Assembly: GCA_017519965.1 (NCBI GenBank) | Contig: JAFWRK010000042.1 | Location: 1-16,390 of the forward strand | Source of the DNA: Bacilli bacterium | GTDB lineage: Bacteria; Bacillota_I; Bacilli_A; RF39; UBA660 | DNA length: 16,390 nucleotides | Direction: 5' to 3' | Shown here: piece by piece, positions 8,852 through 15,993 of the stretch | Layout: each line of letters starts with the position of its first letter | Position numbering within the stretch: position 1 is the stretch's first letter | Position numbers and translations under genes: made by a program | The notes under the pieces: generated by a model | The model's database searches: none | The model's input: only the letters and a program-made list of their open reading frames with translations | Told to the model about the DNA's origin: nothing

Positions 8852-9590
8852 CATACAAAGATTTAGTCTTCATGATGGACCAGGAATAAGAACAACAGTT
8901 TTTTTTAAAGGCTGTAATCTTAAATGTCCGTGGTGTTCTAACCCAGAAAATATTAACTTTGAAATAGAAAAGTATAATAATGACGGAATAGAGGGAACAT
9001 ATGGAAAAGAGTATACATTAGACGAATTATATAAAGTAATAATGAAAGACAAAGATTATTATGATAAAGATGGTGGAGTAACATTTTCAGGTGGAGAATG
9101 TTTATGGAAATTTAAAGATATAGAACCATTATTAAAAAAGTTAAAAGAAAATAATATAAATATATGTATAGAAACGGCTTTAACAGTACCCAATGAATAC
9201 TTAGAAATAGCCGTAAAATATGTGGATGAATATTTTGTAGATATGAAAATAGTTAATAAAAGTGAAGTTAGATTAATAAATGGTAATTCTCATTTCTTTA
9301 TAGAAAATTTAAATTATTTATATGAAAAAAATAAAGATATAACCATAAGAATACCAGTAGTACCAAAATATACATTTACAGAAGAAAATATTAAAGAAAT
9401 AAATAAGCTATTAAAAAAACATAAATTTAAAAGAATAGAACTATTTAAAATACATAGACTTGGAGAATCTAAATACAAATCACTAAAATTAGAAATGCCA
9501 CATTTTGAAGAAGTAACTAATAAAGAATTAGAAGAACTAAGAGATGAATTTAAAAAACATTGCGATAATGTAGAAATTATTAAATTATAA
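8832..9590 (+). CDS. Glycyl radical enzyme-activating enzyme (radical SAM)
   Basis: This 252-residue protein has the activase signature I-Q-R-F-S-L-H-D-G-P-G-I-R-T (8-21), then the radical SAM cluster motif C-x3-C-x2-C at C28, C32 and C35, and the S-G-G-E motif (86-89) that contacts SAM. It would use a 4Fe-4S cluster and S-adenosylmethionine to abstract hydrogen from G628 of the enzyme encoded immediately upstream. The stretch between C35 and about residue 85 contains no cysteine, so the ferredoxin-like double-cluster insert of glycerol dehydratase-type activases is absent; in this it resembles the pyruvate formate-lyase activase. ATG 8832 lies inside the end of the radical-enzyme gene (20-base overlap) behind AAAGGG, so the pair is translationally coupled. 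Glf follows after 14 bases. Confidence 0.93.
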   Translation: MKVIVTNIQRFSLHDGPGIRTTVFFKGCNLKCPWCSNPENINFEIEKYNNDGIEGTYGKEYTLDELYKVIMKDKDYYDKDGGVTFSGGECLWKFKDIEPLLKKLKENNINICIETALTVPNEYLEIAVKYVDEYFVDMKIVNKSEVRLINGNSHFFIENLNYLYEKNKDITIRIPVVPKYTFTEENIKEINKLLKKHKFKRIELFKIHRLGESKYKSLKLEMPHFEEVTNKELEELRDEFKKHCDNVEIIKL

Positions 9591-9592
9591 AT

Positions 9593-9597
9593 GGAGG
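9593..9597 (+). promoter_or_regulatory. Ribosome binding site supporting the GTG start of glf
   Basis: GGAGG at 9593-9597 stands 7 bases before GTG 9605. The encoded protein has its Rossmann-fold motif at the usual distance from that start, so the GTG is accepted. Confidence 0.8.
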
Positions 9598-9604
9598 TAA
9601 TACA

Positions 9605-10702
9605 GTGGAAAAAAAATATGATTATTTAATAGTAGGATCTGGATTATTTGGTTCTACAATAGCTAACAGACTAAAAAAAAATAATAAGAAGGTACTAGTA
9701 ATAGAAAAGAGAGATCATATAGCTGGAAATGTTTATACTGAAAATATAGAAGGTATAAATGTTCATAAGTATGGAGCTCATATATTTCATACAGACTATA
9801 AAGATGTATGGGACTATGTAAATAGTTTTGTAGAATTTAATAGATATACTAATAGTCCAATAGCTAGATATAAAAATGAAATATATAATATGCCATTTAA
9901 TATGAATACATTCTCTAAAATATGGACTGATGTAATAACTCCAGAAGATGCAATAAGACATATTAATGAAGAGAAGAAAGAAATTACTGGAGAACCTAAG
10001 AATCTAGAAGAACAAGCTATTTCATTAGTAGGTAGAACTATATATGAAAAATTAGTTAAATGTTATACAGAAAAACAATGGAATAGAGATTGTAAAGAAT
10101 TACCTGCTTTTATAATTAAAAGATTACCAGTTAGATTAACATATGATAATAACTATTTTAATGATAGATATCAAGGTATTCCTATAGGAGGATATACAAA
10201 ACTAGTAGAAAAGATGTTAGAAGGAATAGAAGTACAATTAAATACTGATTATTTATCTAATAAAGAGTATTATGATTCATTAGCTGAAAAGATAGTATAT
10301 ACAGGTCCTATAGATGAATACTTTAATTATTCTCTAGGAGAATTAGAGTGGAGAAGTTTAGAATTCGTAAATAAAACTTATGATACAGATAATTATCAAG
10401 GAAATGCAGTAGTAAACTATACTTCACATGATCAAGAATATACAAGAAGTATAGAACATAAACATTTTGAATTTGTTACAGATAATAAGAAGACAATAGT
10501 AACTTACGAATATCCAAAAGACTATGAAAAAGGATTAGAAAAGTACTATACAGTAAACGATGATAAAAATAATGCATTAGCAGACAAATATAGAGAATTA
10601 GCTAATAAAGAAAAGAATGTAATATTTGGAGGACGTTTAGCAGAGTACAAATATTATGACATGGATGATGTAATTAAGAGAGCATTAGAAATAGAACTAT
10701 AG
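9605..10702 (+). CDS. glf: UDP-galactopyranose mutase
   Basis: This 365-residue flavoenzyme interconverts UDP-galactopyranose and UDP-galactofuranose in the cytoplasm. The N-terminus Y-D-Y-L-I-V-G-S-G-L-F-G-S-T-I-A carries the FAD-binding G-x-G-x-x-G (11-16). E-K-R-D-H-I-A-G-N-V-Y and K-Y-G-A-H-I-F-H-T follow, both strongly characteristic of bacterial Glf. The central E-K-Q-W-N-R-D and the late F-G-G-R-L-A-E-Y-K-Y-Y-D-M-D segment complete the pattern. The length is normal for bacterial Glf. Translation starts at GTG 9605 behind GGAGG. It is the last gene of the operon and implies that the surface glycan contains galactofuranose, so at least one transferase encoded upstream should use UDP-Galf. 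No terminator hairpin is visible between its stop and the next gene, so transcripts may read through into the LCP gene. Confidence 0.96.
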   Translation: MEKKYDYLIVGSGLFGSTIANRLKKNNKKVLVIEKRDHIAGNVYTENIEGINVHKYGAHIFHTDYKDVWDYVNSFVEFNRYTNSPIARYKNEIYNMPFNMNTFSKIWTDVITPEDAIRHINEEKKEITGEPKNLEEQAISLVGRTIYEKLVKCYTEKQWNRDCKELPAFIIKRLPVRLTYDNNYFNDRYQGIPIGGYTKLVEKMLEGIEVQLNTDYLSNKEYYDSLAEKIVYTGPIDEYFNYSLGELEWRSLEFVNKTYDTDNYQGNAVVNYTSHDQEYTRSIEHKHFEFVTDNKKTIVTYEYPKDYEKGLEKYYTVNDDKNNALADKYRELANKEKNVIFGGRLAEYKYYDMDDVIKRALEIEL

Positions 10703-10703
10703 G

Positions 10704-10732
10704 TTTATAAAATATAAAAAATATTGTATAAT
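10704..10732 (+). promoter_or_regulatory. Candidate SigA promoter of the LCP gene
   Basis: A perfect TATAAT at 10727-10732 lies 17 bp after a weak TTTATA (10704-10709). In such AT-rich DNA the -35 match is not decisive, but the position just after glf and 26 bases before the LCP start is sensible. Read-through from the glycan operon is also possible. Confidence 0.5.
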
Positions 10733-10758
10733 AATAAATAGTTAAAAGAGGTGACGAG

Positions 10759-12219
10759 ATGGCAAAGAAAGCAAAAAAAGCAGGAAAAGTACTAAAAACA
10801 ATAAGTAAAATTATTACAATAATATCAGTAGTAGTATTAGTATTTTTCTTTATTAATTTAATTAGAATGCGTGTATTACCTAGTAAATACTTATATCCAA
10901 TAATAATAGTATTATGTATTATGGAATTACTATTCTTATTCTTTGCAATACATAAGAAGACAAAAAGAAAAGTATTAATAATTAATAATATTATAATGCT
11001 TATATTTATTCCACTAGAATTATTTGCAACAGTAAGAATGCAACAAACTCTAGACTTCTTATATAATGGATTAAATATTAAAATAACTACAGATACATAT
11101 TATGTAGTAGCTAATAAAGAAGCTAAATATAAAGAATTAAAAGATATTAAAGGTGAAACATTATACTATTATAATGATGTAGATGATATTGAAGAGTTTC
11201 AAACTCAAGTAAGATCAGTAGTAAAAGTTAAATTTAAAGAAGTAGAAAACTATTTTGACTTATTTAGTGATATAACTACTAATAAAGAAAAATTAGTAAT
11301 AGTTAATAGTGGTAACTATGATGCTTTATTAGAAAATGATGAATCTTATAAAGATAAAATAAAAATAATAGGTAAAATTGAATATAAGAAAGAATTAGTA
11401 ATAGAGAAAAATAAAAATAAAATTACTAGTAAACCTTTTATAGTATATTTAAGTGGTATAGATACTAGAGGTAGTGGAATGCCATCACGTAGTTTAAGTG
11501 ATGTAAATATGTTTGTAGTAGTTAATCCTAAAACTAGAAATATATTATTAGTAAATGTTCCTAGAGATTATTATGTACAAATACATGGAACAACAGGATT
11601 AAGAGATAAATTAACTCATGCAGGAGTAATAGGAGGAGTAAATCTTTCTAAAGCAACAGTAGAAGACATACTAGGATATGAAGCAGATTACTATGTAAGA
11701 GTAAACTTTAATGCAGTAACAAACTTAGTAGATGCTGTAGGAGGAATTACAGTAAATAGTGATGTTAACTACAATATAAGTTGTTGGACAGATAGAGGAT
11801 GTGTTATTAAACCTGGTGCAAACTATTTAAATGGAAGATGTGCCTTAGCATTTGCAAGAGAACGTCATGGATACTCTAATGGAGATCAACATAGAGCAGA
11901 AAATCAACAACAAGTAATGAAAGTATTATTAGACAAGATTGCATCAACAGATACAATACTATATAACTTCCAAGACTTATTAAATGCTCTTGGTGGTACA
12001 TTTGATACAAACGTATCAACAGAAAATATCCAAGAATTAATTAATTTCCAAATAAACGATATGAAGGGATGGAATATGAGTGCCTCTAACCTTACAGGTA
12101 CAGGAGGTATGACAGAAACATATTCATATCCACAAATGAAGTTATCAGTTGTATATCCAAATCAAGAATCAATAGATACAGCTAAATTAAAAATTAAAGA
12201 GATATTGGAAGAAAAATAA
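10759..12219 (+). CDS. LCP (LytR-CpsA-Psr) family glycopolymer-peptidoglycan ligase with three N-terminal membrane segments
   Basis: LCP proteins transfer undecaprenyl-linked wall polymers to peptidoglycan on the outer face of the membrane. Here, after a Lys-rich start, three membrane segments lie at about 13-35, 43-63 and 71-91. The LCP domain begins near 226 with L-S-G-I-D-T-R-G and continues with S-D-V-N (247-250), V-P-R-D (267-270), K-L-T-H-A-G and R-E-R-H-G-Y-S-N-G-D-Q-H-R (367-379). The arginines and aspartates expected for phosphate and metal binding are present. Residues of about 105-220 form an extra extracytoplasmic region that has the look of a solute-binding fold. Three cysteines (342, 348, 361) lie close together in the LCP domain and may pair. 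AGAGGTGA precedes ATG 10759. Its place directly after the glycan operon suggests it attaches that polymer. Confidence 0.92.
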   Translation: MAKKAKKAGKVLKTISKIITIISVVVLVFFFINLIRMRVLPSKYLYPIIIVLCIMELLFLFFAIHKKTKRKVLIINNIIMLIFIPLELFATVRMQQTLDFLYNGLNIKITTDTYYVVANKEAKYKELKDIKGETLYYYNDVDDIEEFQTQVRSVVKVKFKEVENYFDLFSDITTNKEKLVIVNSGNYDALLENDESYKDKIKIIGKIEYKKELVIEKNKNKITSKPFIVYLSGIDTRGSGMPSRSLSDVNMFVVVNPKTRNILLVNVPRDYYVQIHGTTGLRDKLTHAGVIGGVNLSKATVEDILGYEADYYVRVNFNAVTNLVDAVGGITVNSDVNYNISCWTDRGCVIKPGANYLNGRCALAFARERHGYSNGDQHRAENQQQVMKVLLDKIASTDTILYNFQDLLNALGGTFDTNVSTENIQELINFQINDMKGWNMSASNLTGTGGMTETYSYPQMKLSVVYPNQESIDTAKLKIKEILEEK

Positions 12220-12250
12220 GAATTAAATTAATTTTTAATTCTTTTTTATT
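12218..12250 (+). terminator. Rho-independent terminator after the LCP gene
   Basis: A perfect 10-bp stem, AAGAATTAAA (12218-12227) with TTTAATTCTT (12234-12243), encloses a 6-nt loop and runs into a T-rich tail to 12250. It begins inside the LCP stop codon. The stem is AT-rich, as expected in this genome. It isolates the following NRPS unit from upstream transcription. Confidence 0.8.
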
Positions 12251-12277
12251 GAAAAATATTTTTACATGTGATATAAG
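12249..12277 (+). promoter_or_regulatory. Strong extended -10 promoter of the NRPS unit
   Basis: TTGAAA (12249-12254) and TATAAG (12272-12277) are separated by an ideal 17 bp, and TG at 12269-12270 makes an extended -10 (TGATATAAG). Transcription would start near 12284, leaving a leader of about 20 bases. An inverted repeat straddles the -10 element, so the promoter is probably regulated. Confidence 0.75.
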
Positions 12278-12289
12278 AAAACATGTAAA
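12261..12289 (+). promoter_or_regulatory. Putative operator: perfect 9-bp inverted repeat straddling the NRPS -10 element
   Basis: TTTACATGT (12261-12269) and ACATGTAAA (12281-12289) form a perfect dyad with an 11-bp gap holding the -10 hexamer. Each arm contains the palindrome ACATGT, centred 17 bp apart. Because the predicted start of transcription lies near 12284, the left arm would not be transcribed, so this fits a DNA operator for a dimeric regulator better than an RNA hairpin. No regulator gene is in the window. Confidence 0.65.
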
Positions 12290-12299
12290 GGAAGTGATC
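12287..12299 (+). promoter_or_regulatory. Extended Shine-Dalgarno sequence of the NRPS gene
   Basis: AAAGGAAGTGATC matches the complement of the usual 16S rRNA 3' end (AAAGGAGGTGATC) at 12 of 13 positions, with the core placed properly before GTG 12304. It decides the GTG start and suggests efficient initiation despite the non-ATG codon. Its first three bases overlap the right arm of the operator. Confidence 0.75.
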
Positions 12300-12303
12300 A
12301 CTC

Positions 12304-15300
12304 GTGAACTATATCGAGAGTATAAGGAAAAATGGTTATCAAGAGTTCAATTCCGTCAGTGATTTTATAGACTATAATGAAGAATTACGAGACTATAAAA
12401 AAATAAGAATAGAATATAGTGTTCAAGAAGCAGATAAGTTATCTAAGAAAATGAAATTAGATAATAATTTATTTGTGTTATTGGGCACTTTTTTATTTTT
12501 ATTAAAAAGATACGGAAGACAAAACTCAATAGTCCTAGAATTAAGAGTAGATAATAAAATACTACCTATAGGACTAGAAACAAAAGAAACAGAAACATTC
12601 AATGATTTAATTACTAAATTAAGTAAAGAATTAATTAAGTATAATGAATGCGAAGAAGAAAACAAAAACTATAATAAGGTAAAATTTGTATTTGGTAAAA
12701 AAGAAAAGAATACAGATGGAATACTATCTTTAAATGTATTTAAAGAAGAAGATGTATATAAAATAGACTTATATTATGCATCAAATTATTATGAAAAAGA
12801 AAATATGAAATATTTCATAAGACATTATAAGAATGTCTTAGATAATCTATCTAAAAACATTAATAGTAAATTAGAAGATATTGAATTAACAGATAAAGAA
12901 GAAATAGAACTAATTAAAACTAAATTTAATAAGCCGTATAAAGAGATAGATGATAATCTAACAATAATAGACGTTATTGAAGAAAATGTAGAAAAATATA
13001 AAAGAAAAAGTGCAGTAATATTCGATAATGAATCAATATCATATAAAGAGTTAAATGAAAAGTCTAATATCTTAGCAAATAAATTAATTGAACAAGGTAT
13101 TGGAGTAAATGACTTTGTAGTTATAGTACCAGATAGAAGTATTGAAATGGTAATAGCCATTCTAGCAATAGAAAAGAGTGGAGCAGCTTATGTACCAATA
13201 GATCCAAAATATCCAGATGATAGAATAGAGTACATTATAGATACTTGTGATCCAAAGATGGTATTTACAATGTCTAGAGAAATAAAAATTAGTAAGGATA
13301 TTCCAATAATAAATATAAGTGAACTAGATAATGAAGGAAATAAAACTAATCCAATAAGAAAACAAAAAAATGATAGTATAGCATATAGTATATTTACATC
13401 TGGTACTACTGGTAAACCTAAAGGAGTAGTATTAAGACATAAAGGTTTATATAACCTAGTATTTAATTATCAAGATATATATGGAATAACTAATAAAGAT
13501 ACATTACTTCAATTCGCATCAATTGCCTTTGACCAATCTGTATGGGATATATTTACAATATTAGGATTAGGTGGAACATTATGTTTAATGCCTAGTGAAC
13601 TAATTGATGAACCTAGAGAACTAGAAAAATACATGGAAAGAAATAAAGTATCAGTAGCAGCTTTAACACCAGCTTATATTAAACTATTAGATCCAAATAA
13701 TTTACCAACTCTAAAAGCTATAGAATCAGGTAGTGCAGCTGCAGATTATGAAGATCTAAAAAGATGGATGAATAAAAGAAGAGTATTTAATACCTATGGT
13801 CCAACAGAAGCAACAGTAAATACTATGTCATATGAAATAACTGAATTAAATAATAAAGTATTACCTATAGGTAAACCAATCCAAAATGCTAAAATATTTA
13901 TTAATAACAATAATAAATTATGTGGAGTAGGGGAGCCTGGAGAATTATGTATAGCTGGATATGGAGTAGCAAAAGAATATCTAAAACAAAAAGATAAAAC
14001 AGAAGCTGCCTTCGTAGATTGTCCATTTGAAAAAGGGAAAATGTATCGTAGTGGAGACTTAGTAAAATATAGACATGATGGACAAATAATCTATATAGGT
14101 AGAATAGATGATCAAATAAAAATAAGAGGTTTTAGAATAGAACTTGGTGAAATTGAAAACTGTATAAAAGAAATAGATTACATAAAAGATGTATACTTAT
14201 TAGCAGAAACTAAAGGAGATGGAGAAAAAGAAATAGATGCTTATGTTTTATCAGACAATATAATCTCATCTAAAGAAATAAAAGAATACTTAGGTACAAA
14301 ACTTCCTTATTATATGGTTCCATCACATATCTATCAAGTAGATGTAATGCCTCTAACTTTAAATGGTAAAATAGATAAACAAAAACTAAGAAGTATGCCT
14401 AAAACTAGAGAAACTGAATGTGTAGCTCCAGAAACTGAATTTGAAGAAATAGCTCTAAATATTTATAAAGAAATATTAGAAGAAGATAATATTGGAGTAA
14501 CAGATGATTTCTATGAAATAGGAGGGTCATCAATAAAAGCAATTACAATAATATCTAGATTAAGAGAATTAGGTTATACTTATCAAGTATGTGACTTATT
14601 AAGAAGTAAAACAATAAGAGAATTAGGAAAAGTAAAAGAATCATCTTGTAGTGCAGCTAAATATATATCATTAGAAGATGATAAATATAAAGATAAAGTA
14701 GCTGAAAAAGAAAAAGAATTAGGATATCAAGCTTTAAATATCTCATATTTAACACCTACACAAATGTATATGTTAGAAGCATATAGAGAACATATAGTAG
14801 GTGATAATTACTTACAATATTTCTATAAATGTCCAGAAAATATTAATGTTAAAAACTTAAAGAAAGCAATTAGTTTATTACCAATAAAAAATGAAGCCTT
14901 AACAACAGTAATAATAGATGATAAGAAAAAACCTTATCAAATTAGATTTAAAAATAGAGAAATAGAGTTTGAAGAAATAGATAATGTTACTGAAGATGAA
15001 TATAAACTAATATGTAAAGAAGATATAATTAGAGGATTTGATATAGAAAAAGATCCAATGTTAAGATTTAAATTATTCAGATTAACAACAGGAGAAGTTA
15101 AACTATTATTTAGTGTATCTCATATCATAGTAGATGGATGGAGTGTAGAACTAGTAATACAAGACTTATCAAATATCTATGAACAATTAGAAAGTGGAAC
15201 AACATATAATAAGTTATCAAAAGAATATGATAAATCTAAAGAAAAATCTTTATTAGAAGATTCTTTAGCAATAATTAATAGAAGAGAAACAAAAGAAACA

Positions 15301-15993
15301 GTAGAGTATTGGAATTCATACTTTAAAACTATTGGTAAAGCTAAAACAATACCATATGATAATAACTCAATAGATAGTGGAAACTGGGATACAGTAGATT
15401 GGATAGATGAAGAAGAAACTAAGAAGATAAAAGAATTCTGTAAAAAGAAATCAATATCAGAAAATACATTCTTTGAATTAGCTTATGCTTATCTATTAGC
15501 AGTATCAACATCATCTAAATCATCATTCTTCTATAAAGTAATATCAGGAAGAGACTTACCAGTAACTAATATTGATAATATAGTTGGAATGCTAATAAAT
15601 ATAATTCCTCAAAGTATAAAAATATCAAATGATGTAGTAAAAAGTCTACAAAAGTTAAATGATACATTATTACAAAACTCTAAGTATGATAAATATGATT
15701 TCTATCATAAAAAAGTAAATGAAAAAGACTTAATGAATGAAGGAAAAACAATATTTGTATTCTCTAACTACTATGAATTAGCAAAAAGTATATTTGAATA
15801 TGAATTTGATAGAGATCAAGATGAAGTAGATTTAAGTTTCTTTGTAGATGCAATGCAAAATAAATATCACTTACTAATAACTTGTCAAAAGAGTTTATAT
15901 ACTAAGAAGAGATTAAATAGTATTTGTAAATTATATAGAAAAATAATTAAGACAATGTATAAAGAAGGATCATTTGATGGTCTACATATTTAA
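12304..15993 (+). CDS. Non-ribosomal peptide synthetase: partial C - adenylation - thiolation - condensation
   Basis: The 1229 residues read as follows. Residues 1 to about 205 resemble the C-terminal half of a condensation domain with no HHxxxDG, a common relic on starter modules. About 215-700 is an adenylation domain (SGTTGKPKG 366-374, YGPTEA 498-503, YRSGDL 581-586, GRIDDQIKIRG 599-609, NGKIDK 687-692). About 705-780 is a carrier domain with D-F-Y-E-I-G-G-S-S-I-K (pantetheine site S743). About 805-1229 is a full condensation domain with S-H-I-I-V-D-G (939-945, catalytic H940). By motif alignment the substrate pocket reads D410, Q411, W414, A453, I473, S475, T497, V505, N506, K689; D410 fits an alpha-amino acid, but I cannot assign which. 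Ending in a condensation domain, it must pass its product to another protein. GTG 12304 is supported by an extended ribosome site. Confidence 0.93.
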   Translation: MNYIESIRKNGYQEFNSVSDFIDYNEELRDYKKIRIEYSVQEADKLSKKMKLDNNLFVLLGTFLFLLKRYGRQNSIVLELRVDNKILPIGLETKETETFNDLITKLSKELIKYNECEEENKNYNKVKFVFGKKEKNTDGILSLNVFKEEDVYKIDLYYASNYYEKENMKYFIRHYKNVLDNLSKNINSKLEDIELTDKEEIELIKTKFNKPYKEIDDNLTIIDVIEENVEKYKRKSAVIFDNESISYKELNEKSNILANKLIEQGIGVNDFVVIVPDRSIEMVIAILAIEKSGAAYVPIDPKYPDDRIEYIIDTCDPKMVFTMSREIKISKDIPIINISELDNEGNKTNPIRKQKNDSIAYSIFTSGTTGKPKGVVLRHKGLYNLVFNYQDIYGITNKDTLLQFASIAFDQSVWDIFTILGLGGTLCLMPSELIDEPRELEKYMERNKVSVAALTPAYIKLLDPNNLPTLKAIESGSAAADYEDLKRWMNKRRVFNTYGPTEATVNTMSYEITELNNKVLPIGKPIQNAKIFINNNNKLCGVGEPGELCIAGYGVAKEYLKQKDKTEAAFVDCPFEKGKMYRSGDLVKYRHDGQIIYIGRIDDQIKIRGFRIELGEIENCIKEIDYIKDVYLLAETKGDGEKEIDAYVLSDNIISSKEIKEYLGTKLPYYMVPSHIYQVDVMPLTLNGKIDKQKLRSMPKTRETECVAPETEFEEIALNIYKEILEEDNIGVTDDFYEIGGSSIKAITIISRLRELGYTYQVCDLLRSKTIRELGKVKESSCSAAKYISLEDDKYKDKVAEKEKELGYQALNISYLTPTQMYMLEAYREHIVGDNYLQYFYKCPENINVKNLKKAISLLPIKNEALTTVIIDDKKKPYQIRFKNREIEFEEIDNVTEDEYKLICKEDIIRGFDIEKDPMLRFKLFRLTTGEVKLLFSVSHIIVDGWSVELVIQDLSNIYEQLESGTTYNKLSKEYDKSKEKSLLEDSLAIINRRETKETVEYWNSYFKTIGKAKTIPYDNNSIDSGNWDTVDWIDEEETKKIKEFCKKKSISENTFFELAYAYLLAVSTSSKSSFFYKVISGRDLPVTNIDNIVGMLINIIPQSIKISNDVVKSLQKLNDTLLQNSKYDKYDFYHKKVNEKDLMNEGKTIFVFSNYYELAKSIFEYEFDRDQDEVDLSFFVDAMQNKYHLLITCQKSLYTKKRLNSICKLYRKIIKTMYKEGSFDGLHI

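Noticed and set aside
9609..9616. A8 run at the start of glf (also T8 at 486-493 and a longer A run near 7963) as phase-variation switches
   Set aside because: Such runs are frequent by chance at this base composition, all frames are intact, and no repeat unit or alternative frame design is visible.
12261..12289. The inverted repeat before the NRPS as an RNA hairpin, riboswitch or second terminator
   Set aside because: It lacks a T-tract, and the predicted transcription start falls inside the right arm, so the hairpin would not form in the transcript; an operator fits better.
12825..13160. Open frame of 111 codons on the minus strand inside the NRPS gene, and similar shorter minus-strand frames across the window
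   Set aside because: They lie opposite well-conserved coding sequence, lack ribosome sites and show no recognisable domain; they are by-products of AT-rich coding DNA.
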